A stretch of 8,364 nucleotides of DNA, from the NCBI GenBank assembly GCA_025933895.1, contig JAICZB010000095.1, positions 1 to 8,364 of the forward strand. The letters run 5' to 3'. Under the pieces are notes generated by a model. It worked only from the letters and a program-made list of their open reading frames with translations. It did not search any database and was not told where the DNA came from. The DNA comes from Thermoleophilia bacterium (lineage in GTDB: Bacteria; Actinomycetota; Thermoleophilia; Gaiellales; Gaiellaceae). Position 1 is the first letter of the stretch; the number at the start of each line of letters is the position of its first letter. Shown piece after piece: positions 1 to 6,100 of the stretch. The translations under genes were made by a program, and so were the position numbers.

Positions 1-49
1 GAGTGCCCGTTCTGCCTAGGACGAGAGTGAGAGAGCAATGAGGGTTCCC

Positions 50-216
50 TAAGAACTCGTTTCGGAACGACCACGCGCTGACCGGGTGCGATGGTCGAGT
101 GCGAGTCAAGGCCGCAGGAAGCGTGAATAGCAGCGCTATTCGCGCGACCGAGGACGCAGGATCGCGCCGACCAGCGCGGCCGGTCAGTCCGTGCTTCATT
201 TCGATGCGAGTTCTAA
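50..216. repeat. Foldback (MITE-like) repeat, copy 1
   Basis: The element proper is 53-213 (161 bp). Its ends are a perfect 7-bp inverted repeat, GAACTCG and CGAGTTC, flanked on both sides by TAA (50-52 and 214-216), which looks like a 3-bp target duplication. The element is an imperfect palindrome along its length, centred on base 133. The innermost stem is GCGTGAATAG (121-130) with CTATTCGCGC (136-145), ten pairs including one G-T, around the loop CAGCG. CTGACCGG recurs inverted in both arms. A second copy at 5850-6010 has 154 of 161 bases identical by eye. It has no coding capacity for a transposase, so it would need one in trans. Terminal inverted repeats plus a TNA duplication would suit an IS5-like parent, but that assignment is inference. 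Confidence 0.8.
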
Positions 217-217
217 G

Positions 218-543
218 CGGAGAGTCCCGCGGGTCACCCCCTACGGCCAGCGCCTGAGTGGTACAGAGCGCCTCATCTACTCATAGTTATAGGGCCTGCT
301 CCTAGTGGCTGATCTCCGAAGGTCGAGCGGCCAGATTTGCTTCCCCCGCGCCGTTGCAAGCGGCTAGCAAGCGTTCGACTTCCTGGTGACGGCTTCTCGT
401 GCCTGCGGTGCAACCCAAGTGAACGTGAATCCCAGATGAGTCCCAAAGACTTGACTCCGATACCGCGCACCATGCTGTGTTAAAAGCGCCGGGGCCTTCG
501 TGGTGCATGTGGGTGAACACTCGTCCTCGAGGACTCGGCTGGA
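218..543. other. Non-coding, lower-GC interval
   Basis: I find no gene here. GC over 241-480 is about 59% by hand count, against roughly 70% in the neighbouring genes. The short open frames in it have no recognisable protein features and no ribosome binding site. A 12-bp perfect palindrome containing CTCGAG lies at 523-534. The interval sits between the foldback repeat and the 3' end of the minus-strand operon and could be decayed or acquired DNA. Nothing tRNA-like or rRNA-like was seen. Confidence 0.5.
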
Positions 544-572
544 AGCCGGGGCGGCAGGGCACCGCCCCAGCT
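544..572 (-). terminator. Terminator-like hairpin after the exported-protein operon
   Basis: Plus-strand arms are AGCCGGGGCGG (544-554) and CCGCCCCAGCT (562-572) around a 7-nt loop. Read on the minus strand this is an 11-bp GC-rich stem with one G-U pair, starting 21 nt beyond the stop codon of the 79-aa gene. No run of U follows, so it is either a U-less actinobacterial-type terminator or an mRNA 3'-end stabiliser. Confidence 0.55.
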
Positions 573-592
573 TCTGCGTCGGTCGGCTTGGC

Positions 593-832
593 TTACCCCT
601 CGAGGCCGCAGTAGGCATCGCCGGACGTCAGCAGGGTCGCATGGAACATTCCAGCGTTGCCCTGGCTTGCGTCGTTCGCCATGGCGACGGTCAGCATCGT
701 GGGGTCGCGCAGCATGTTGCAGGCGCCGACGTAGCCGTTCGGTGTCGTTGGCGGCGAGGCCGCTGCTGTTCCGGCCAGGCCGGAGAGCCCGAGCGCGGCA
801 GTTGCCGCAATCAGCCCGATGAACCTCTTCAT
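593..832 (-). CDS. Small exported protein of unknown function, 79 aa
   Basis: I do not recognise a named family. The protein opens with MKRF and a hydrophobic stretch rich in A, L and G (residues 4-25), ending in TAAAS, a typical signal peptidase I site. The mature part would be only about 53 residues. It contains GYVGACNML (33-41) and a C-terminal GDAYCGLEG, so it has two cysteines (38 and 75) that could form one disulfide outside the cell. The start at 832 is chosen because GGAGG lies just upstream in the proper position; a longer frame reaching to 916 would add a non-hydrophobic leader and overlap the upstream gene. It follows the 159-aa exported protein by 22 bp on the same strand and is probably co-transcribed with it. 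I have an uncertain memory of similar small GACNML proteins in Thermoleophilia. Confidence 0.75.
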   Translation of the reverse strand: MKRFIGLIAATAALGLSGLAGTAAASPPTTPNGYVGACNMLRDPTMLTVAMANDASQGNAGMFHATLLTSGDAYCGLEG

Positions 833-854
833 CTGAGTTCCTCCTTCGTTTCGC

Positions 855-1334
855 CTACGACTGGAAGCAGACGTGGAGCCCGAGTTGCTTGGACAGTGAT
901 GCCGCGCGGCCGCCAATCGTGGTGAGCTTCGCGTTCGCCGTGGTCACGGCTCCGGCCTTGCCCGCCGAGGCGGCGGTCTTGACCTTGCTCATCTGGTGGA
1001 GGTAGCTGGTCATCGCGGCCATCCACTTCGAGGCGAGGGTCGCCTCGCCGGATGGGGCGTCGAACGTGACGAGCTCGGCCTGTGCCCGCAGGGCCATCGT
1101 GAAGGCGGGAACGGCGATCGAGAGCTTGTGAGCGATCCCGCGCAGCGCCTTGGGGTTGCCGAGCGGCGCAGTCAGCTTGCCCAGCGCGGCGCAGTTCGCG
1201 TCGGCGGCGTTCACGAAGTTCTTGGCCATCGATCGGTGCTGCGCTCGCGAGGCGGGCGCGGCGAGGGCGATCGCTGCCGTCGAGGCGACGGCGGTCACGG
1301 CGATCGCCGAAACGAGAATCGGCTTTCGGAGCAT
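855..1334 (-). CDS. Exported helical protein of unknown function, 159 aa
   Basis: MLRKP followed by a hydrophobic stretch (residues 6-25) and an ALAAPAS cleavage region indicates Sec export. The mature protein is rich in A, K and L and looks entirely helical, perhaps a four-helix bundle. It has exactly two cysteines, in DANCAALGKL (C48) near the N-terminus and in LGLHVCFQS (C156) at the C-terminus, placed to tie the two ends together by a disulfide. As I recall, an Ala-rich secreted domain ending in LGLxVC is frequent in Thermoleophilia, without known function. AGGAGGT immediately upstream of the ATG at 1334 fixes the start. It lies 53 bp after the stop of the LuxR-type regulator and 22 bp before the 79-aa exported protein, all on the minus strand, so it is a likely operon member and possible target of that regulator. 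Confidence 0.82.
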   Translation of the reverse strand: MLRKPILVSAIAVTAVASTAAIALAAPASRAQHRSMAKNFVNAADANCAALGKLTAPLGNPKALRGIAHKLSIAVPAFTMALRAQAELVTFDAPSGEATLASKWMAAMTSYLHQMSKVKTAASAGKAGAVTTANAKLTTIGGRAASLSKQLGLHVCFQS

Positions 1335-1387
1335 CCTGACCTCCTGTTTCGGGATACGCCGAGGCTAGGACGGGAGGGGTGCGCCGA

Positions 1388-4171
1388 TCATCGGTCAGCT
1401 CCCTCATCCGCGCGATCGAGCCGGATCTTGGCTGCGAGCTCGGTTCTGTTTCTCGCGCCGGCCTTGCGGAGGATGTTGGAGACGTGCCGCTCGACCGTCT
1501 TGCGCGAGAGGAAGAGGGCGGCGGCGATCTCGGGGTTCGAGTCGCCGGCCGCGACGAGGCTTGCGATCTCGAGCTCACGTGCGGTGAGGGGCGCCGTGTC
1601 GCCGTGGCGACGCCAGGTGCGGACGCCCAGCGCGCGTAACCGCTGTACGGCGAGGCTCTGCTCGCTGCGTGCGCCCATTGCTTCTGCCGCCCGTGCCGCC
1701 TCGCGCAACGCCTCGATACCGCGCGGCCGGTCGAGATTGGCCAGCGTGGTGGCCGCGTCGAGCTCGATCCAGAGATCAACGAGCTCGTAGCCAACCGCGG
1801 ACGCGAGCGAGGCGGCGTCCTGGAACAGCGGCAGGCTGGCGGCCGGGTCGCGGTGCATCGTGAGCAAGGCGCGGACGTAGTCGCGGCGAGCGCCGGGGCC
1901 GCCGTGCGGGGTGGGATGCGCCTCTTCCCACCGCTCGAGCGCCGCCTCTGCGCCCGCGATGTCGCCGTTGCGCGCCTGCGCTTCGGCGGCGTGCAACACC
2001 GACTCCCAGTAGCAGCGGCCGCAGCCGGCCACGTCGGCGTCCTCGGCCATCGGCCGCAGCAGCTGCGAGAGTTCATCCGTATTGGGCGCGCCGAAACGGC
2101 CCAGGAGCCAGACATGGAGGAGGCGGATCACGAGGCGGTAGTGCGGGTCGGGCTCGGCCGCAATCCCCGCCTCGATTGCGGCGACGTTGGTGCGCCAGTC
2201 GCCGCGGCTGGCGTCGATGCTGTGGGCGACCGCTCGCAGCTGGGGAATGGTGAACCGTCGCGGCGGGCCGACACGCTCGGCAAGCTCGACGGCCTGCTCG
2301 AGGTGGCTCGCTGCTTCCTCGAGCCGTCCGCGGTGGTGGGCGATCCACCCGACCCAGTGGGTCGCCTCGACCTCGAGGCTGGGCAGCACGAGCCGACGCG
2401 ATTGCTCGAGGAGCCGCTGCGCCCGTGGCTCCGCCGCCCTCGGCAGTCCTTCGAACTGGAGGAGTGAGAAAACGCCGTCGGAGGCGGCCGCGAGCGCCTC
2501 CGCGGGATCGCGCGCGGCGGTCTCGATCAGCTCCGCGCAGCGTGCGACCGTCGCGGCGTCTGCTGTGCGAATGGCCGCGTCGAGGGTGGCACGCTGCGCT
2601 CGCGCGTACGCACTTCCCTCGCTCTCGCTAAGCGCGGAGACTCGGCCTCGCCTCGCGACGAGCTCCTCGGCGGCCGCGCCTGCGCGCTCGACGAGCGGCT
2701 GGGCGTCGGCGACGCGGTTCTCGAGCCACAGCAAGGCCTCCGCCTCGTGCACGTCAGCCTCGATCGCACCGGGCCCGCCTTCGGCAGCTTCGCGTGCCCG
2801 CCGGGCGAACGCGTGCACGTCCTCTGCCCGACCGAGCCTGAAAGCGGCCGTCGCAGCAGCGAGCGCGGCGTGAGGGGTCGGCAGCCGTACGGCGAGCGGC
2901 GACCAGCGCTCGAGCGCGGCCTTCCATTGACCGAGGTCGGTTGCGAGTGCCGCGACCGCGAGTTGCAGCTCGTCGGTGTCTTCCCCTTCCGCGGCGTCGG
3001 CGATCGCCCCGAGGGCGAGCAGTCCCTCTGCTCCGAGCAGCCGACGCTGCGCCGACCGCGCGATCCGGGTGGCGAGCACAACGCTCTCCAGCCCCGCCGC
3101 CTGCCGATGCTCGAGTGCGCGGAACAATGTGAAGACGTCCTCGGAGCGCGCCTCGAGCCAGGAGGCGAGGAGGCCGTGCAAGCGCGTCTGGTCGGTGGCG
3201 CCGACCTCCCGCCGGGCGCTCTCACGAATCAGGTCGTGGGCGATCCGCAGCGCCTCCGCTTCCTGGACGAGGAGGGCGCGGTTCGCGAGCAATTCCGCCG
3301 CGCGCTGCGCCCGCTCCTCCGGCCAGCCGAGCAGTTCGGCCGAGTCGGCGAGCGTCAGCGGCTGCGCCGCGACGACGACCAGTGCGAACAGCCTGGCCGC
3401 GTCGCCGTCGAGGCTCGCCAGCCGGCGGCGGGTGAGGTCGCTCGCGCTCGTCTCAGCCTGGTCGCCTTCGGCGAGCGCCTGCAACCAGAAGGGCGATCCG
3501 TGCGCGAGTTGCCACAGCCGTTCCACCTCCTCGTCGCCGAGCCCGGGCGAGAGCTCCGCAACCAGCTCGGCCGCCTCCTTTCGCTCGAGCGCCTCGAGCC
3601 TTAGCTCGTCGAAGCGCTCCCGGCCGAGCAGACGGCCCAGGTCTGCCGCCCACGCCATCGTGTCGGCGGAGGGCCGTCCGGCGCAGAGCAGGAGCAGCGG
3701 CAGCTTCGCGGCGTTCGCCGCAGCCAGCAGGTACTGCAGGAGCGCGAGCGTCTCCCGATCCGCCCATTGCAGGTCGTCGACGACGACCGCGAGTGGGCCC
3801 GCGCGACTCAGACAGCGGTAGGCCGTCTCGTACAGGCGCACTTGCTCGAGCCCGAACGCAGCCTCCGTCTCGCCGAGCAGGAGCGTCTCAAGCCTGCGTC
3901 CCGCCTCCGGGACAGCCACCAGCGTTCGCAGCAATCCCGCCGCCGCGGCGAGCGGGACCTCCTGGGCGGACTCGTAGCCATGCAACTCGACCTGCGGCAG
4001 CTCCAGGATCCGCCGCAGCTCCGCGAGCAGCCGCGTCTTCCCAAGCCCCGGCTCTGCGATCACGACCGCCGCCGCCGGCTCGCGCGCCGCTGCACGCGCG
4101 AGTTCGCGCAGGCGCTCGAGCTCGCGGGCGCGCCCGACGAAGATCCCCGAGTCGCGGCTCACTGCAGCCAT
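1388..4171 (-). CDS. LuxR-family transcriptional regulator with AAA/STAND ATPase domain (LAL type), 927 aa
   Basis: Large ATP-dependent transcription regulator of the LAL/MalT-like architecture. FVGRARELERL (11-21) is the usual start of the AAA_16-type ATPase. The Walker A loop is EPGLGKT (40-46) and Walker B is LAVVVDDLQWAD (127-138), both intact. The middle, about 350-830, is helical and Ala/Leu/Glu-rich, resembling the TPR-like sensor region of this class. The C-terminus carries a complete LuxR helix-turn-helix at 862-916, with LTARELEIA at its start and the recognition-helix signature SRKTVERHVSNIL. Members typically couple ligand or partner binding, with ATP, to DNA binding; the ligand here is unknown. 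The ATG at 4171 begins only ten residues before the conserved motif. No strong Shine-Dalgarno is seen, so the leader may be very short. It faces the cyclase operon divergently and leads two exported-protein genes on its own strand. Confidence 0.95.
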   Translation of the reverse strand: MAAVSRDSGIFVGRARELERLRELARAAAREPAAAVVIAEPGLGKTRLLAELRRILELPQVELHGYESAQEVPLAAAAGLLRTLVAVPEAGRRLETLLLGETEAAFGLEQVRLYETAYRCLSRAGPLAVVVDDLQWADRETLALLQYLLAAANAAKLPLLLLCAGRPSADTMAWAADLGRLLGRERFDELRLEALERKEAAELVAELSPGLGDEEVERLWQLAHGSPFWLQALAEGDQAETSASDLTRRRLASLDGDAARLFALVVVAAQPLTLADSAELLGWPEERAQRAAELLANRALLVQEAEALRIAHDLIRESARREVGATDQTRLHGLLASWLEARSEDVFTLFRALEHRQAAGLESVVLATRIARSAQRRLLGAEGLLALGAIADAAEGEDTDELQLAVAALATDLGQWKAALERWSPLAVRLPTPHAALAAATAAFRLGRAEDVHAFARRAREAAEGGPGAIEADVHEAEALLWLENRVADAQPLVERAGAAAEELVARRGRVSALSESEGSAYARAQRATLDAAIRTADAATVARCAELIETAARDPAEALAAASDGVFSLLQFEGLPRAAEPRAQRLLEQSRRLVLPSLEVEATHWVGWIAHHRGRLEEAASHLEQAVELAERVGPPRRFTIPQLRAVAHSIDASRGDWRTNVAAIEAGIAAEPDPHYRLVIRLLHVWLLGRFGAPNTDELSQLLRPMAEDADVAGCGRCYWESVLHAAEAQARNGDIAGAEAALERWEEAHPTPHGGPGARRDYVRALLTMHRDPAASLPLFQDAASLASAVGYELVDLWIELDAATTLANLDRPRGIEALREAARAAEAMGARSEQSLAVQRLRALGVRTWRRHGDTAPLTARELEIASLVAAGDSNPEIAAALFLSRKTVERHVSNILRKAGARNRTELAAKIRLDRADEGADR

Positions 4172-4182
4172 GCTTCGTGTCG

Positions 4183-4211
4183 AGATTAGGCCCAGCCGCG
4201 TAAAAGTTCCA
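4183..4211 (-). promoter_or_regulatory. Candidate promoter for the LuxR-type regulator
   Basis: Read on the minus strand, TAATCT (4188-4183) is a fair -10 hexamer. TGGAAC, 17 bp further upstream, is a weak -35 match. Transcription would begin about 5 nt before the ATG at 4171, so the mRNA would be nearly leaderless, in keeping with the missing ribosome binding site. The match is by eye only. Confidence 0.3.
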
Positions 4212-4267
4212 GGGCGCGCCGGCTACGGATGCGGGAGCTTGCCGATGATCGGTCCGCCTCGTGCTCG

Positions 4268-4273
4268 TACAGT
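4268..4273 (+). promoter_or_regulatory. Candidate -10 box for a leaderless GTG start
   Basis: TACAGT fits the TAnnnT pattern and ends exactly 7 nt before G4281, the first base of a GTG codon opening the next gene. No Shine-Dalgarno precedes that GTG. This spacing is what a leaderless transcript would have, which is common in actinobacteria. A -35 is unclear: TTGCCG (4239-4244) lies 23 bp upstream, which is too far for a normal spacer. Confidence 0.4.
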
Positions 4274-4280
4274 CGCCCGC

Positions 4281-4550
4281 GTGGGCTCGCTCCTACTCCT
4301 GCTCGACGAGGCTGAGCCGGCCGTGGAGCTGGGGCCGGACGTCGTCGAGGCTCTGGCCGCGCTCGGCGTCACGAACGTGACCGTTTTGCGCGGCGAGCAC
4401 ACGACCGCCGTCGCGCTCGAGGGCTGGGCGTTCGATGCCGAGGGCTCGGCTGCCGCCGCCGCTTGCGCCGTCGGAGTCGCGCACGATGGAGTCAACATTC
4501 TGCGACCGGTGCTCGAGTCCGCGATCCATCGGATGCGAGGTCAGCGGTGA
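4281..4550 (+). CDS. Hypothetical protein, 89 aa, first gene of the cyclase operon
   Basis: No family that I can name. The chosen GTG start gives a protein opening with GSLLLLLDEAEPAVEL, followed by LGPDVVEALAALGVTNVTVL and LEGWAFDAEG. The pattern of short strand, helix and strand suggests a small soluble alpha/beta domain rather than a membrane or exported protein; the LLLLL run is too short to span a membrane. The frame stays open further upstream (ATG at 4245 would give 101 aa, ATG at 4170 126 aa). The Arg/Pro/Gly-rich extra residues look unlike real protein, and the 4170 start would overlap the regulator's own start. I favour a leaderless GTG because TACAGT sits 7 nt before it. The stop overlaps the next gene's start as GTGA, indicating translational coupling. 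Confidence 0.6.
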   Translation: MGSLLLLLDEAEPAVELGPDVVEALAALGVTNVTVLRGEHTTAVALEGWAFDAEGSAAAAACAVGVAHDGVNILRPVLESAIHRMRGQR

Positions 4551-4804
4551 CCTGCGTCGCGATGGCCGTCGACTTCGGCTGGCCGTGGTGGGCATTCACG
4601 ACGATCGCGCTCCTCGTGGCCGCCGCCAGCCTGCTCCTGCTGTTGCTCCTGAACTCCCGGCTCGCGCACGGCATCCTGCTCACCCTGCTCGTGGAGGCCG
4701 TCGCGATCGCGGCGCTCGCCCCTGCAGTGATGGTTCGCACCCATCCGATGGCCCAGAACCCCAATAAGCCGCACACGACCCAGACCGGCATGCCCAACAG
4801 GTGA
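4547..4804 (+). CDS. Small membrane protein with two predicted helices, 85 aa
   Basis: Unknown family. Two strongly hydrophobic segments are evident, roughly residues 14-37 (WWAFTTIALLVAAASL followed by a run of leucines) and 45-64 (ILLTLLVEAVAIAALAPAVM), joined by a short loop with NSRLAHG. The C-terminal tail is polar, with many Pro, Asn, Thr and Gln. This suggests a two-pass inner-membrane protein. The start is the GTG at 4547, which overlaps the preceding TGA by GTGA and is preceded by GAGG at 4537-4540 with a 6-nt spacer; an ATG five codons later (4562) is the alternative, giving 80 aa. It ends 12 bp before the cyclase ATG, so it could serve as a membrane partner or anchor for the cyclase, which has no membrane segment of its own. 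That role is inference from position. Confidence 0.65.
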   Translation: MTCVAMAVDFGWPWWAFTTIALLVAAASLLLLLLLNSRLAHGILLTLLVEAVAIAALAPAVMVRTHPMAQNPNKPHTTQTGMPNR

Positions 4805-4816
4805 GGAGGTCACGAC

Positions 4817-5644
4817 ATGAGACTCGGCCGCGAACGCCCGGAGGTGGGACCCGGCATCGTCGAGATGCACCCTCGCTGGGAGGGAATCCTGCGGGGCGAG
4901 AGTCCACTCTCGGCGATGCAGCGGGTGTACCGGCGCTTCTTTTTGCTCTTCCCGGCGCCTTGGCGGTGCAAGTTCTGCAACGCGCCGTTCAAGGGGCCGG
5001 CGGCGGGTACGTTGCGCTGGATCGGCTACGCGCCCTCCGCCAAGAACGCGTCGATCTGCGCCCGCTGAATCGAGTGGGCGCCGAAGGGCGGGGCGGTCGT
5101 CCCGGTCTCGGTGCTCATGGCCGACGTGCGCGGCTACACGACGCTGACAGAAGGACTCTCGCCGCTCGAGGTGACGGCGGTCGCGAACCGCTTCTACGAA
5201 GCTGGCTCGTCGGCGCTGCTCGACGCCGATGGGCTGCTCGGCCAGATCGAGGGCGACCTCGTGATGGGCCTCTTCGTGCCTGGACTCGCCGGAAAGCACG
5301 AGTACCGCCGCAAGGCCGTCGAAGGCGCGCTGCGGCTGCTGGAGGCAGTCGGCTACGGCTCCGCCGACGGCAACTGGCTGAACGTCGGCATCGGCATCGC
5401 GAGCGGCGAGGAGTTCGTCGGCAACGTCGGCGGCGGAGGCTACAAGGACTTCACCGCGCTCGGCGACGTCACCAACACCGCCGCTCGCCTCTCCTCCACG
5501 GCGGGCGCCGGCGAGGTGCTTGTCGACGCACTCACGTACGAGTCGGTCGCCGAGGTCCACCCCGACGCGGAGCAGCGCGAACTGTTGCTGAAGGGGAAGT
5601 CGGCACCGGTCGCGGCCGCAGCGATCCGAGCCTACGCCGAGTAG
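4817..5644 (+). CDS. Class III adenylate/guanylate cyclase with in-frame TGA at 5066-5068 (candidate selenoprotein or interrupted gene)
   Basis: Would make cAMP or cGMP from the nucleoside triphosphate. GAGGAGGT ends 6 nt before the ATG. Residues 1-50 contain QRVYRRFFLLFP, followed by CKFC (C51, C54) and C81-A-R-[TGA84]. The frame then continues unbroken to TAG at 5642-5644 (275 residues counting position 84). The catalytic domain from about residue 98 has both metal-binding Asp residues, in LMADVRGYT (D103) and EGDLVMGLF (D147), and TALGDVTNTAARL with the transition-state Asn (N220) and Arg (R224). The usual substrate-selecting Lys four residues before D147 is Gln143. Related actinobacterial cyclases, as I recall them, have Cys at position 84. 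Read as a stop, the TGA leaves an 83-aa fragment and a cyclase domain that could restart at GTG 5111 or ATG 5117, without a convincing ribosome site. Last gene of its operon. Confidence 0.8.
5078..5114 (+). promoter_or_regulatory. SECIS-like stem-loop after the in-frame TGA
   Basis: Beginning 10 nt after the TGA, GCGCCGA (5078-5084) pairs with TCGGTGC (5108-5114), seven pairs with one G-U. After a small internal loop, CGGGGC (5089-5094) pairs with GTCCCG (5099-5104), six pairs with one G-U. The apical tetraloop is GGTC (5095-5098), 26 nt from the TGA. Known bacterial SECIS hairpins lie within the coding region just after UGA, and the E. coli fdhF element has a GGUC loop; the spacing here falls in the range I recall for bacterial elements. 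The bulged U of fdhF is not obvious. GC-rich coding DNA folds easily, so this is a candidate only. Confidence 0.45.
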
Positions 5645-5676
5645 CACGGCGCCACTTGTCTTCCTGGTCGGCTGGT

Positions 5677-5722
5677 CGGACCACCGGTCCGGTTTGGAGC
5701 TGGCCGGTGGGCACCTTTTATT
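5677..5722 (+). terminator. Possible terminator after the cyclase operon
   Basis: CGGACC (5677-5682) and GGTCCG (5686-5691) form a perfect 6-bp stem with a 3-nt loop, 33 nt after the cyclase stop, followed by TTT. A further T-rich run, TTTTATT, occurs at 5716-5722. The hairpin and T-run are not ideally spaced. Confidence 0.4.
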
Positions 5723-5846
5723 GGTCTTCATCTATTCGCATCGAGATGCGATGTACACCAGCCGATCGTCCAGTCGGGTCCATGCGTGTCGGGGTTCGCT
5801 CCAGATCCGCGACGTGCGAGGCGGGTGCCAGCTCGGGATCCAGCTC

Positions 5847-6013
5847 TTAGAACTCGTTTCGGGATGACCACGCGCTGGCCGGGTGCGATGGTCGAGTGCG
5901 AGTCAAGGACGCAGGAAGCGTGAATAGCAGCGCTATTCGCGCGACCGAGGACGCAGGATCGCGCCGACCAGCGCGGCCGGGCAGTCCGTGCTTCATTTCG
6001 ATGCTAGTCCTTG
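5847..6013. repeat. Foldback (MITE-like) repeat, copy 2
   Basis: The element proper is 5850-6010, in the same orientation as the copy at 53-213 and identical at 154 of 161 positions by eye. Its left end GAACTCG is intact; its right end has decayed (CTAGTCC where copy 1 has CGAGTTC). The flanks are TTA (5847-5849) and TTG (6011-6013), compatible with a TNA-type 3-bp duplication with one change. The central 10-bp stem is GCGTGAATAG (5918-5927) with CTATTCGCGC (5933-5942). The different flanks from copy 1 argue for independent insertion rather than tandem duplication. It lies between the cyclase and transporter genes, ending about 120 bp before the transporter start. Confidence 0.8.
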
Positions 6014-6027
6014 AGCGATTGCATGGA

Positions 6028-6049
6028 GGGGTGGGGCTACCACCACCCC
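6028..6049 (+). other. Hairpin in the transporter leader
   Basis: GGGGTGG (6028-6034) and CCACCCC (6043-6049) form a perfect 7-bp stem with an 8-nt loop. No T-run follows, so it is not a standard intrinsic terminator on the plus strand. A second small stem, CTGCC (6081-6085) with GGCAG (6090-6094), lies between it and the operator-like palindrome. Confidence 0.4.
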
Positions 6050-6100
6050 GAAACGCCTGGTCGCCGCATTGTCCGGCCCCCTGCCCGCAGGCAGCCTCGA

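Noticed and set aside
1..30. Nine codons ending in TGA that would read ECPFCLGRE, possibly a gene tail
   Set aside because: Too short to support a gene; all other frames are equally possible.
371..380. GTTCGA resembling a tRNA T-loop
   Set aside because: The flanking bases do not form a T-stem, and no acceptor or anticodon stem is found around it.
829..2115. 428-codon open frame on the minus strand within the regulator gene
   Set aside because: It overlaps the regulator and both small-gene regions in another frame, and its translation is a run of R, P, S and A with no domain, typical of a high-GC shadow frame.
5066..5068. TGA read as Trp or Gly throughout the genome
   Set aside because: The regulator, the 89-aa and 85-aa genes and the transporter all end at TGA in sensible places, so TGA is a stop elsewhere in this window.
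4541..5731. 396-codon minus-strand frame opposite the cyclase operon
   Set aside because: Antisense to the real cyclase domain; the translation is rich in R, E, D and H with no motif. The plus frame has clear catalytic residues.
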